DNA of 49,712 bases from Trichomonas tenax (Eukaryota > Parabasalia > Trichomonadida > Trichomonadidae). The position numbers and the translations under genes were made by a program. Shown piece by piece: positions 31,011 to 41,677 of the stretch (position 1 is the first letter of the stretch; the number at the start of each line of letters is the position of its first letter). The stretch spans positions 1 to 49,712 of the forward strand of contig JALKBU010000307.1 in assembly GCA_023091735.1 (NCBI GenBank). The letters run 5' to 3'. The notes beneath the pieces are model-generated. The model made no database searches and was not told the origin of the DNA. It was given only the letters and a program-made list of their open reading frames with translations.

Positions 31011-31802
31011 AGTTCTTCAATCACAAAATCCATATGTTAGAATCATCTAATGTTCAATGCAACTTTTTCATTATGATATTTTATTGTATTTATTGTGTTA
31101 TTATATCTCTCAATATTATATAGCATTTTTCAATGGTTATTGTTGTTCTCCAACATTTGGATTTCATCAATTTCATCCATCCACCATTTTAATGTGTTTA
31201 CGCAGTTCTCCATTATGCACACAAACCATCTAAAAAGTGAAGGAGCTAAGGAATAGTATCATTCAATGAATTAAAGATTCTCATTTGAATTTATTTTTTT
31301 TTTAAAAAAAAGGTTTCAATACATCATGAACTTGTTATTTTTTAAGATTCTTCTATGATATAGCATCAACAAGACCTGGAAAATATAGTTTTGATTTTCT
31401 TGCTTCAAGTTTTTGTGTATACTCACTTAAAACCAAACATCCATAATTGAAAATACATCAAAACTTGATGCTGATCGATGATTTAAATGTAATTGTTGGT
31501 AATAATTAAAGAACCATTTGCAGAAGAGTAAATAACAACAATCAATCAAAGAAATATTTCCATCTCAAATTAAACAGTTTTAGATATCGATTTTTTATTC
31601 GAGATTTTTTCATGAGTCGTAGCGCCGGTAAATATATATATACTTATAAAAAACCTGCAAGTTCGATTTAAACGAGCATCGTATTGTTTAAACAATCTGA
31701 CATTTGTCACGTAAAACATACAATCCGTGTTTTGACAAATAAAGTTAAAATGACAGAAATTTATATGAAATAAATGAAAAAACGTACAAATTAAATTCTG
31801 TT
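31011..31802. other. Intergenic upstream of the coiled-coil gene
   Basis: TGTCACGTAAAA at 31705-31716 matches the recurrent motif about 90 bp before the next gene. A poly-T/poly-A tract lies near 31288-31308. A TATATATATA run is at 31632-31644. No gene is seen. Confidence 0.4.
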
Positions 31803-33059
31803 TTGTACGGCGACCTAGACGAACCTATTTTCAACATTGACTACGTGATCAGGTACGCTCCAAACTTGGATCCTAACAACGTCATAAACAGGATCATGTT
31901 TGGAGTCGATATTTTGCTTGTTGATCCTCAAATTTATCCATCTCTCGTTTCTCCGCTTTATGTCTTCAGAGACATATACACGGAACAGCATGAGCCAGAT
32001 TTAGTCAAAAAATGTAACTTTTTACTCGATTATATTGCCGAATATCCAAAAAGAGTTGAAATCGCGCGCACTTTAATGAATAAACCTCCGGAACCAGAAC
32101 CAAAACCGCCGGCTCTGGAGCCCGAAGAGGTAAATCGCATCGTTGACAATCTTATTCAGACAGACGATATTAAATACTATCCACGCGAAGAGTTGGAGCT
32201 CATCCTTGCAGAATTGCGTAAACGGAGGGCAGAATATCAGTATAAAGGCGAATACATCAATGCACAGAAAGCAGATCAATACGCGAAAGCAATTATGACT
32301 TTTGGACAGTTAGGCGCCGTCGAGCAGCTCCAAAACAACAAAGTCGAAGAAATAAGAGCCAAGCTACAAGAAGCGCAGCAGCAGCTCGAGAATAACAAAC
32401 AAAAATGGGAACAATTGTATAATAACTTGAGAAACCAGGCAAAAGATGATTTAACTCAGATAAACACAAAGTTTGAGGAAGAAATAGATACAATATCGAA
32501 AGAGTTCGATGCAGATTTGCCTGCAAACTTCAAGAAGCCATCGAATCAACTCCTTCAACTCAGGCGTCGTCAGAAGGCTCTCGTAGAGTCCAAACGCTAC
32601 GATGAGGCGGCAACAACTAAAGAGAACGCCGACAAACTCGAAGAGCATGAGCGGAAAATAAATATGAACACATGGCACAAATCCATACAGAAGAAGATTG
32701 ACGCTAAAAAGAAAGATCAAGTGAAGACTCTCAACGCGAGAAAGCAGTTTTGGAAGCGTGAAGAGGAGGCATTAGTCAACGAAGCAAACGTTGACGTCGA
32801 GAAAGCTCAGCAGGCCATAGAGCACATTATAATCAACTTGAAACAAGCAGAAAAAGCACAAAGTCTTGCAAATCAACTCAAGGAGAATTCCAAAGAAAAC
32901 ATCAAAAACAATGGCACGAAGTTGCCTCCTCTCCAAGTGAAATCTAGGATGCAGGACGCAGCAGCCTACAGGCAGAGGGCAATTCTCAATGCACAGATCT
33001 ATACTCGACCTGCAGCAGTTCAACCTCCATCGCCAACAGGAAAGAATAAGAACATGTGA
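31803..33059 (+). CDS. Coiled-coil protein, start codon apparently TTG
   Basis: The open frame gives ~418 aa. An N-terminal ~85-residue globular part (YGDLDEPIFNIDYVIRYA, GVDILLVDPQIYP) is followed by a Pro linker (PPEPEPKPP) and a long charged coiled coil (~100-370, for example KLQEAQQQLENNKQKWEQL), then a basic tail. The protein-like text runs up to TTG at 31803. In that frame no ATG lies upstream before a TAA at 31746, and the next ATG (31896) would cut off 31 conserved-looking residues. Either the ATG has mutated, a non-AUG start is used, or there is a sequence error. A tubulin-, flagellum- or cytoskeleton-related role is possible but unproven. It converges on the next gene, 90 bp apart. 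Confidence 0.75.
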   Translation: MYGDLDEPIFNIDYVIRYAPNLDPNNVINRIMFGVDILLVDPQIYPSLVSPLYVFRDIYTEQHEPDLVKKCNFLLDYIAEYPKRVEIARTLMNKPPEPEPKPPALEPEEVNRIVDNLIQTDDIKYYPREELELILAELRKRRAEYQYKGEYINAQKADQYAKAIMTFGQLGAVEQLQNNKVEEIRAKLQEAQQQLENNKQKWEQLYNNLRNQAKDDLTQINTKFEEEIDTISKEFDADLPANFKKPSNQLLQLRRRQKALVESKRYDEAATTKENADKLEEHERKINMNTWHKSIQKKIDAKKKDQVKTLNARKQFWKREEEALVNEANVDVEKAQQAIEHIIINLKQAEKAQSLANQLKENSKENIKNNGTKLPPLQVKSRMQDAAAYRQRAILNAQIYTRPAAVQPPSPTGKNKNM

Positions 33060-33149
33060 AAAAAAATATTGTATATGTGAATAAATGTTTGTTTATTTTA
33101 TTTTTTTTTTATTAATAACACATATGTATGAACACTGCTTGAAAGATAT

Positions 33150-33638
33150 TTATTCAAAATCGAAAGATTCGATATAATTATGTGATTCACCAAATTTAAC
33201 ATTTAAATAGAAATGGCCAGACACACTCTGTGAAAGTTCACCATTTTCATCGTGAGAAATGTTTTCTTGGATTGCAGCTCTTTTTGTATCAATTTTAACA
33301 TCAAATGACAAAAACTGGCCACGAATATTTACTTTGCTAATTTCAATGTCATCTAACATTTTAATTTTGAATGTTAAACCTGAATTGCAAGCTGCTATTT
33401 TATTTTCATAATTTGTATTGCACTTTTTGAAGTCTTTGCCAAACATTTCTACTGACTCAATTACGAATTTGTTCTGTTTTTGGAGGAATTTGTTGTTATT
33501 AATCAAATTGTTGTAAATATCAGTGAGTTCTTTAGTATTTTTAGAATCTACCGCGGAAACAATTCTATCTGCGAGAGAATCGAACTCTGAATTTTGTGCT
33601 GCTGATGATATCAATGAGAAAAACAAGAAACTGAGCAT
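33150..33638 (-). CDS. Small secreted hypothetical protein
   Basis: The frame opens at a TTG (33659); the ATG at 33636-33638 gives 162 aa with a signal peptide (MLSFLFFSLISSAAQ). A perfect Inr (TCACTT, minus strand) lies at 33651-33656, about 15 nt upstream, which fixes this start and shows that the extra upstream codons are leader. The mature part is helical at first (ADRIVSAVDSKNTKELTDIY) and then beta-like with two Cys (FKKCNTNYENKIAACNSG). No known domain is recognised. Confidence 0.75.
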   Translation of the reverse strand: MLSFLFFSLISSAAQNSEFDSLADRIVSAVDSKNTKELTDIYNNLINNNKFLQKQNKFVIESVEMFGKDFKKCNTNYENKIAACNSGLTFKIKMLDDIEISKVNIRGQFLSFDVKIDTKRAAIQENISHDENGELSQSVSGHFYLNVKFGESHNYIESFDFE

Positions 33639-33650
33639 CAATAAAATAAA

Positions 33651-33656
33651 AAGTGA
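33651..33656 (-). promoter_or_regulatory. Initiator element of the small secreted protein gene
   Basis: AAGTGA on the plus strand reads TCACTT on the gene strand; transcription would start about 15 nt before the ATG at 33638. Confidence 0.7.
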
Positions 33657-36408
33657 CAATAATCATTTTAGCCAACTTTCTCATTTTTATCTCTATTTAA
33701 CAGGATTTTAGGCCTAATTTTGGTATGTTTAAAATATGCATCCTAAGGAGATTGTTCCCAATAAGTACCAGCGAAATAATATCATTTATAAATTAATCTT
33801 CGTATAATCGTGCTTTATTAATTATATTGATAGAATTGGAAGAGGGAAATGTCTTTTATAACATATACTAAATAAAATTATTCTAATTTTGTCTTTCAAA
33901 ATCAATAATAACTTGAAAATATTATGCATTTAAAACAAAATATGAATAACATCATTTGTTAGTATTCAAATATGCATACACATCATTTGTTTATAAGTAT
34001 AATCTATATTACATCACATAATAAAGAGATATAGATCAAAATTGATATATTCCTATTATTTTGTGCATTACACCTGAAACAGATATCAGAAGGAAGAGAA
34101 AATAACAGTGTAAAGGTGTCATGGCTCCAATTTTAATCCTTTAAAAGAGATTTTGATGGGAAAGAACAAAAACAGTGATACCATGTCACTTTTTTATTTG
34201 AAAATGATAAAGGAGAACCTCACTTTTTGGTTTGTCAGCCATATAAAACTTCATGGAGAGAGACAATGCTTTGCACACTCTTCTGCAAAGCTCGATATAT
34301 ATATATGCATCAGTACTGCCTCCATATGATAGAATACACTATGACTCTAAAAAATTTGTTACAATCTAGAAATTTCGAAAATAAAATTAATCTCGTCAGA
34401 ACATAGCGCCACGTCTCACGAAGAGGTACATAAGCAACATACTATGATTGCCGCCTTCAAAAGGGGGTCAAAACGCAATTTTCAGAACTTCAAAATTTAG
34501 AAATAACTTGAAGATGCTGCTTAATCCTTCAGATCGCAGACATCCCGCATATTGCAAATATCATAAGCTTTGTAGATTACAATTTTAATTTTTCGAGATA
34601 CGATCTGGAAATACAAAATAATTTTTACAACCCCTGCATTTGATATCACACGTATACCAGACAGGATACATCCATTAATACTATTTGATTATATTTGTAT
34701 TTGGAGAGTTAATAAAATTTACTTATATTTTTCTCTCAATAAAATCATCATTTATATACTCCCAACAATCTACCATTCGTCTATATATTATGCATTCATG
34801 TGAGTTTTTTGAAAGTATCTTAAGAATAAAATTCAAAATTTTTCTTACTCCAAAATTAGTTTTGATATAAATTTTGTTTTATTCGATGAAAACAAAGTAG
34901 CCCAGGCAAAATTTCAGAAATCGAAAATTTAAACTAGTTTAAATATAGACAATTACCGCTTTTGCTACAAAATGAATCTTAAACAGATCGAATTTAGATG
35001 ATTGATATGTATTAGACTGCTTAATTTTAAATGTTGTAATATTCATTATAAAAAGTAGATTGGAAAACTGATTGTTTCTGAATGTCAAACAAATTTCATA
35101 GCACTGATAAATATATTTGGGTATAAACTCGAATGTTTAAACGAAGTTAGTTTTGTTCGCTGATAATCTTTGTGAAGTATAAGTAATTGAGACTAATTTA
35201 TTCAATGAATATATTTTACCCCTAATGTAGTTGGCTATATTGCTCATTGCAACAAACCAACATGCATTGTTCAATGTTCTGCCGCCGAGAAAACTGTCCG
35301 TTAAAATAAGGTTATCGAAACTAAAGAGATTTCATCGCATCATATCTCGAAATTGCAAAATTGGATTGCCTTGCATTCCATAGATATATTGTTCCTATAG
35401 GCCTATAGAAGCTATATCCAAAGTAGCAAGCCAAAGTGTTCTGAGAAAAAGAGTTACCCTCTTTTTTGGAAAATGATCACCAAAATGTCAACGGACCTCG
35501 AATATCTTTGTAAAATCGAAAAATCTCATTAATATAAAGTGTGATAATTTTATTATTAGATTTTATTGAAAAATATCAATGTCCATGATCTGCAATGGCC
35601 ATATAAAAGAGGTTTTCTCGTATAAAGGTGCATAAATAGAGTATAGACGATATATGCATCATTGTTTATAAGCGAAACAGCGATCAGGAGCACGAAGTAA
35701 TTAAAAACTAGGTGCAGTACAACCAAGCTGCGGATTGACCAGCTATACTAACATTGGCCTGGATAATATCGAAAAAAATTCGATAAATCAGTTATTATAA
35801 TTCATTTTTTTGTTGATAAAACACATTTTTGGGCCCTGCAAAGGCCAAACATCACAGAATAACAGTTCAAATGATAAAGTTGGCATAAAACGATTTATTA
35901 GTCCATTATATGATATAATGGGTGTAAAATTTAAAAAATTCTGAAAGTATTTCGGTTATTCTCAGAAAATTTTCAACTCCATAAACCCATCATTTTTATA
36001 TATTATTATGGGGAGATTAAAAGGAAGTGTCATGATAAATTATTGAATTTACAAATTTGTTATAGGCCTTTCTTATTATTGTTACAGATAATATCGATAT
36101 CAAATTAAAAAATTTCATATCTCAATTTTTGATAAAGCAATTCAAATTTTTTCATCGATTTTAATCGTTGAAACAGATCTACTGAACATCAAAACATATA
36201 AATTTATTTAATTTTAAGCAAAATTTCAACTCTAAAATATAAAAATTCACTTTTAATTAATTCTTACACGTAAACTTAACAAAATTTCAGAAGGTTGGTC
36301 TGAATTTTATATTCACTCAAATTTTGAATATTTATCCATTCCAAAATTATTTTTTTTCTATGTATACTCGAAAATTATCAAAAATTTTAATAATAATAAA
36401 AATTCAAA
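33657..36408. other. Long gene-free stretch
   Basis: Over 2.7 kb with no credible coding region on either strand. Visible items are a small hairpin near 34268-34291 (GCTTTGCA and its complement) and GGTGCAGTACAACCA at 35711-35725, a near copy of a word at 18045. The rest is AT-rich. Confidence 0.4.
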
Positions 36409-37422
36409 ATGTTTATTGAAGAGTCTATCGAAGGGTATAAAGTCGAAATTCCACTGACATTTAACGGCTACAGGTACCTGACGACGCTCGGCAAAGGAAT
36501 GTTTGCTGTAGTTGTTTTGGTTGAGAATATCAAGACATTGGAAAAATACGCTTGCAAAGTAATCAGTAGAGAGAAAATGCAGAAAGAAAATCTCATTATA
36601 AGACTCGAGGAAGAGCTGAGAATCTTAGAACATATAAAACATCCATCGATTGCAGAAATTTATAAAATTATTTACCAAGAAAAGCTTATTATGATCATCA
36701 TGGAGTATTGCGCCGGTGGAGAAATGCTTCAGAAAGTCACACACGGTCCAAGCATTCGTGAAACAGAAATTATTAAGTATTCAATGCAAATTCTTTCAGC
36801 TTTGAACTATTTGCATCAAAGAGATATAATGCATCGCGATATAAAACTCGAAAACATAGTTTTGGATCAACAAGGTGACGCAAAACTCATCGATTTTGGT
36901 TTATCAGAAGCTTTTGGAAACGAATTTTTAAGGACACATTGCGGAACACTGTTATACATGGCTCCGGAGATTCTCTGTGAGCACGAATTTGATGGAAAAA
37001 AGGTCGATATTTGGGCTTTTGGAATAGCAATTTATGTTATGGTCACGAGATGCTTCCCATGGAAGTCGACAAATGACGAAGAGGTGATGCGAGAAATAAT
37101 GGAGTCAGAAATATACTTCCCTAATTTTATTTCTCCTGTCTTCTCAGAGATTCTTCACAGAGCGTTAGTCAAAGATCCGACAAAAAGAGCGACGGCGCAA
37201 GAACTTATTGGCGTAATATCGACATTTTCTATCTCGAAAGGAATCAATAAGGCTACAAGTAAGACGCATTATAACGGAGAACTTCTTTTATTAGCAAAGA
37301 GACGCCGCCAGCCAGGACAAAATATATTAATCAAGCCTAACAGATCAGTCGATATACCTTTTGTTAGAATCGCTCGGCCAGGAATGCAATCTAATTTAAC
37401 ATTCGAGCAGTCAATCAAATAA
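36409..37422 (+). CDS. CAMK-like serine/threonine protein kinase
   Basis: A 337-aa kinase whose domain spans ~22-275. Visible are the Gly loop GKGMFAVVVLVE, ATP Lys in YACKVI, MEYCAGGEM hinge, MHRDIKLENIVL catalytic loop, LIDFGLSE, activation segment GTLLYMAPEIL, and DIWAFGIAIYVMVT. All catalytic residues are present, so it should be active. The LENIVL/LIDFGLS pattern fits the CAMK/CAMKL (SNF1-related) group, which is greatly expanded in T. vaginalis. The C-terminal ~60 residues are basic and without a recognised domain. It is cytoplasmic by lack of any signal. Confidence 0.93.
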   Translation: MFIEESIEGYKVEIPLTFNGYRYLTTLGKGMFAVVVLVENIKTLEKYACKVISREKMQKENLIIRLEEELRILEHIKHPSIAEIYKIIYQEKLIMIIMEYCAGGEMLQKVTHGPSIRETEIIKYSMQILSALNYLHQRDIMHRDIKLENIVLDQQGDAKLIDFGLSEAFGNEFLRTHCGTLLYMAPEILCEHEFDGKKVDIWAFGIAIYVMVTRCFPWKSTNDEEVMREIMESEIYFPNFISPVFSEILHRALVKDPTKRATAQELIGVISTFSISKGINKATSKTHYNGELLLLAKRRRQPGQNILIKPNRSVDIPFVRIARPGMQSNLTFEQSIK

Positions 37423-38332
37423 CCATTTTATATTATTGTTTTTTGTGTGTTTATTTCTATTTGTTATAGATCTAAATAGATCATTTATTGATAAAACGAC
37501 AATATATATTGATAAGACGACAATATATGTTTAGATAGAAAAAGTTATGTTTAATTTTGAAACGTCAATGGTTATCCTCGGTGAAAAATAGAGAACTCAA
37601 TTTTCAATTAACGATTTTATCTTTATTGCTTTGGGGTATACATCAGCCATACATTTTGATAGTATACCCCAACCGACTCAACTCCTAGTTTTTGATAAGC
37701 TCAAAAATATTTCAATTTCTGTCATTTCTTTATATATATTAATGAGTCTCCGAATTTAAATATTCTATCCTATACATAGTTGATTCATCACATTGATTTA
37801 TCTATATAATAATAATTTTGATCAAAACAAAAATTTAATCGATTTTTTCATGTGTTTGCGTCATGCAGCAGTTGTGTTTTTGTAGAATTCATGATTTTCA
37901 TTGATATTTAGATGTATATAGCTTAATATTCGTTGAATGAAATCATGATCAACATTGCAACATTATAATATTCATATCAAATGTATTTTGCATGACTAAA
38001 TTGCATATTTCATATAATAAAATGAAAATTTGTGTTATAATATGTTCTATATCAGTTTTGATCATTGTTGATTGAAAAGATTCCAACAAGATTTGCTGTC
38101 TATTTGAAATCAACTAAATATTTATAGTATAGACGTTTTTGAAGTCATTGGTAGTAGTTACAGCATCAGAACGCAGTTAATTAGTACAAATTTTGCAAAA
38201 TTTCGACAAAAAATCGCACATTGAGCCGATTTTTCATAATATTTCGTAATAAAAATCTATGATAAAGCCAAATATAGCAAAATCGCAACAAAATTTTTAG
38301 AAAATTAAAATCGTAATCAATAGAATTAAAAA
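37423..38332. other. Intergenic with a strong hairpin
   Basis: It contains the 11-bp-stem hairpin at 37631-37672 and two ATAAGACGACAATATAT-like words near 37492-37528. No gene is seen. The last ~100 bases lead into the CFAP410 start with TCAATA, a poor Inr. Confidence 0.4.
37631..37672. repeat. 11-bp perfect hairpin, 20-nt loop
   Basis: TTGGGGTATAC at 37631-37641 and GTATACCCCAA at 37662-37672 are exact complements. It stands out as GC-rich in an AT-rich gap, 209 bp after the CAMK-like kinase stop. Confidence 0.85.
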
Positions 38333-39082
38333 ATGGAAGAAAAGAACACGCGCGGGATATTGAAGGAGCATATGATATTCCAGAAGACGCACACGACGAG
38401 CCTCGCCGATGTTCGCACTTTGAACATGTGGGGATTCGAATTGAACGATGTTTCGATTGTCGAAAGGATGCCGATCGTAGAGACGATTTCTTTATCGCTT
38501 AATCAGATCACTACGCTGAAGCCGTTCGGAAGCTGCTACAGTTTAAAGAATTTGTACCTCAGACAAAATCAAATATCTGATTTGTCAGAAATTGACTATT
38601 TGGCGCAACTTCCGAATCTTCGGGCGCTTATGCTGAGGGATAATCCTGTCGCTGACCTTCCTAATTACCGACAATACGTTGCAAGAACTCTTCCAAGATT
38701 AGAAAAACTCGATGACATTGATATTTCTTCGTCAGAGCAATACAGTCAACCTCCAATGCTGTACTTACAGCAGAACCAAGGATTTCAGCAGCAAAATCAA
38801 GGTTTTCAGAACCAAAGATTAAATGTTCCAAATTCTGGCCGCAGAATCAACTCATCTCGCATGCATAACGAAGAGAGACAAGAAACATGGCAAGAACCAA
38901 ACGAAGTACAAAATTATCATCAAAATCAGCCTCCACCTCAACGACAGATGCCTCCGAGACAAATGAGAGCAGCTGGATCAGTTGATGATTCTATGCTCGC
39001 GGCTGTTTTGGCTCTTATCCCCGAATTATCAGATGATTCAATTCAAATTGTTCTCGATGCTATTCGCAATCGCCACACATAA
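38333..39082 (+). CDS. CFAP410: CFAP410 (C21orf2) homolog, flagellar LRR protein
   Basis: A 249-aa protein with the CFAP410 plan. The N-terminal LRR part (~25-130) has VRTLNMWGFELNDVSIVERM, LSLNQITTLKPF, LYLRQNQISDL and MLRDNPVADLPNYR, then the LPRLEKLDDIDI cap. A Gln/Asn-rich linker (~135-210) follows, and a short C-terminal helix pair (MLAAVLALIPELSDDSIQIV, ~218-249) matches the family's oligomerising tail. The human protein acts at the ciliary base and in DNA repair with NEK1; in a flagellate it is expected at the basal bodies. The linker is species-specific in look. Confidence 0.85.
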   Translation: MEEKNTRGILKEHMIFQKTHTTSLADVRTLNMWGFELNDVSIVERMPIVETISLSLNQITTLKPFGSCYSLKNLYLRQNQISDLSEIDYLAQLPNLRALMLRDNPVADLPNYRQYVARTLPRLEKLDDIDISSSEQYSQPPMLYLQQNQGFQQQNQGFQNQRLNVPNSGRRINSSRMHNEERQETWQEPNEVQNYHQNQPPPQRQMPPRQMRAAGSVDDSMLAAVLALIPELSDDSIQIVLDAIRNRHT

Positions 39083-39293
39083 CTTGTATTTGTATTTATC
39101 GCTGTAAAAGTCATTTTTAACATTTTCATCAAATTTATCATCAATAACATATCATTTGAATAATAATTATATGGGAAAAGTGAATTTATCTTAATGTAGA
39201 TGAGTTATATATGGTTAACCCAAATAACTGATTTCGATTATATATAATTTTGAAAATATCAATTATTTGTAGAAAGAATCAAACAAATAATGT

Positions 39294-41273
39294 TTATGGT
39301 TGAACAGCTACTTGAGCATCATCAGCTCCATCATTGAGCATTGCTTCAATATCTTTTCCGCCTTCTCTAACTTTTGGTTTTCTCGCTCTACATAACATTA
39401 TACCACAAGTTAAAAGCAACAATGCGCATATTATGAAGACTGTTTGCGCTATTATAATGCTTCTCATTAACTTAACATTTCCAAATATAGCTGATGATGA
39501 AGAATTACCAGCAATAATATCATCATTTTCTTCTTCTTCGTCATCGATCTCTGTTTCATTTGTTGAAGGGAATGATGGCTTATTGGTAAAAGATGGTGAT
39601 GGGGTTGGCGAGAATACATATTTCGCAGGAGATCTCACTTTCTGTTTATTGAAGTGTTTCATTCTGCAAATGAGTTCTGGATCAGGACAAATGATTGTTA
39701 AGTTCCTCGATGTCTTGTATTCTCCTTTCTTACTGCAAATGAACGTTTCATTGTCTGCTGTTGTCAAGCTAATCGCTGTGTTGTCGTTGATGCAAACTGT
39801 ATTGTAGCAGCTCGCTGATTCGTGGAATGTATTATTCCAATAATAAATGATTGGTGCGCACGTAGACTCACTTCCGTATGTTGCTCGAAGTAAGTCACCC
39901 TCTTTTCCGTATCCATTAGTCCACCTTGTGCTGCATAATAGGTATTCACGGGCTTTCAGCAATCTCATGAAATCAAATGTGTCAACAGGTCCGAAGTGAT
40001 GCAAATTTGTAGAGTCATACCATGACTTTGCTTTGCAGATCTCTCTGTGATCGGAGTTCTTTCCTGGACAGTCTTCTAAATACGTTGGAACTCCGCACTC
40101 GCTCACTCCTGAATAATCGAAGTTGCAGATATACTTTTTGTTCTTCCATGGCGGGCAAATATAGTTCTCTGGTAATTGATCAGGAGGAGTGACAGGGAAG
40201 TCGTACATTGGTTTATCACTGAAGGAGAGTCCATCGCCCCAAGCAAGAGGTTCAGCGAGGCTCCAATTGACATCGTACCAACCTGAATCCATCAAAAGTG
40301 CCAAAGTAATTTCAGACAATTTCGTTGGTGGAATAATGATGCCGGCCATTATTTCATTGTAATATGTTCTTCCTTTAACATGCGATTTCTCTGTTCCTGA
40401 TCCACCGAGCGTTTCAAGTTCAATGCCCATTGGAATATCGTCGACGAAATATTGACGTCCAAATCTTCTTTGTGAAACTTTGATGGAATATGGAGTTTGG
40501 AACAATCTAAATTTCTTTCCTGGATACTCTGGGAGAGTTGCATCTACAAACATATTAGAATAGCGTTTTCCTGTCTTTGGGTCGCGCCAATTTCCGAAAA
40601 TGTTTTGCGCAATTCCCATCACATGAAACGTCTCGTGCATGACGACGTCGTAGAAATAGCGAACTGGGCTATCTTTGGAAAGGGGCTGCTTAGGTATTTC
40701 TTTAGGATTTATGTACATTACTCCATGAATTGGCCTTCTTTCGGAAGATTCTGTTTGCGTGTATGTTGCTGCTGCCAAAATGTCACTATCGCCATATGGA
40801 CGGCAAAATACAGTGATAACGAGGTCATATCCGGTGATGCTGCGTGAATCATAAGGATAATAAGATGTTCCTCTGAGATAAATCGATGAAGTAAAAGGAG
40901 TGACTTTAATCAAGTCTTTAAACTGTTCTGCTAAGTTGCTAAGTGTTGTTTTTAAGATTTGCGTTTTCTCTCGCGTCATTATATCATCTTCAGTGCATTT
41001 TTCCGTTCCGTATGCATTATTTTTGTATTCACCGACATTAAAGCACTGATTTGAGTCCAACCCTTTTTCTATTGTATTGAAATCGAATAATACACGAATT
41101 GGTTCTTTTGAAGAATGTAATCGACGCTTAACTTTGACTTCTTGGACATCTATAGTCTGATTCCTGAAGAATTCATCGTGTTTGCATTTGTAAATTCTTC
41201 CGTGTGATGAGATTTCGTTTAGAAAAAGAAAAAACATAAAATTTTTGACACTTTTACATAAGGTTCCAACCAT
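39294..41273 (-). CDS. GP63: GP63-like metalloprotease (leishmanolysin, M8)
   Basis: A 659-aa protein, started at the first ATG; an ATG at 41237 gives a tighter signal peptide (MFFLFLNEISSHG) and may be the true start. The zinc site HETFHVMG is at ~212, with the third His likely in GTEKSHVKGRTYYNEIMAG about 70 residues on. The Met-turn region, Cys-rich C-terminal part and a Pro/Ser-rich stalk (PTPSPSFTNKPSFPS) come next, then a membrane segment (~604-627, IIAQTVFIICALLLLTCGI) and an acidic tail. The family is expanded in T. vaginalis and degrades host matrix and surface proteins. It is a type I surface enzyme and probably active. It converges on CFAP410 with 211 bp between. Confidence 0.94.
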   Translation of the reverse strand: MVGTLCKSVKNFMFFLFLNEISSHGRIYKCKHDEFFRNQTIDVQEVKVKRRLHSSKEPIRVLFDFNTIEKGLDSNQCFNVGEYKNNAYGTEKCTEDDIMTREKTQILKTTLSNLAEQFKDLIKVTPFTSSIYLRGTSYYPYDSRSITGYDLVITVFCRPYGDSDILAAATYTQTESSERRPIHGVMYINPKEIPKQPLSKDSPVRYFYDVVMHETFHVMGIAQNIFGNWRDPKTGKRYSNMFVDATLPEYPGKKFRLFQTPYSIKVSQRRFGRQYFVDDIPMGIELETLGGSGTEKSHVKGRTYYNEIMAGIIIPPTKLSEITLALLMDSGWYDVNWSLAEPLAWGDGLSFSDKPMYDFPVTPPDQLPENYICPPWKNKKYICNFDYSGVSECGVPTYLEDCPGKNSDHREICKAKSWYDSTNLHHFGPVDTFDFMRLLKAREYLLCSTRWTNGYGKEGDLLRATYGSESTCAPIIYYWNNTFHESASCYNTVCINDNTAISLTTADNETFICSKKGEYKTSRNLTIICPDPELICRMKHFNKQKVRSPAKYVFSPTPSPSFTNKPSFPSTNETEIDDEEEENDDIIAGNSSSSAIFGNVKLMRSIIIAQTVFIICALLLLTCGIMLCRARKPKVREGGKDIEAMLNDGADDAQVAVQP

Positions 41274-41677
41274 TAAGGTTCTTCATTAAATCATTGGTAT
41301 ATTATTACATTTCAAAAGCTATAAACGAAAACACATTTTTTAGAAGTTTTTGGAGTAATGCAAAATTTGAAAAATCAAGTTTTCCATTAGTAAAAGTATT
41401 CCCATAACTGTATGAAACACAAGCAGCTGATAACAAATTAATAATTTTCAAATCTCAAAAATATATTAAATAATTACTTAATAACACTTGATCATTGTTG
41501 CTATAGATGATTTGTAATGAAACATATATTGATTTATGCTCAAATCGAACAAAAATTTTCAAAAATGTATTTTTTGATATTGAACATTTCAGCTGAAAGC
41601 AATTAAATATACATAGCATAGTTTACAATAAAATAACATAATGAAGGAATAATAACATGTGATGAAAATTTTCAAAA
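41274..41677. other. Intergenic upstream of GP63
   Basis: 404 bp of AT-rich DNA between two leftward genes. I see no gene, repeat or convincing Inr in it. Confidence 0.4.

Noticed and set aside
31746..31803. An intron hiding the start of the coiled-coil gene
   Set aside because: No ACTAACACACAG-type 3' signal lies before 31803.
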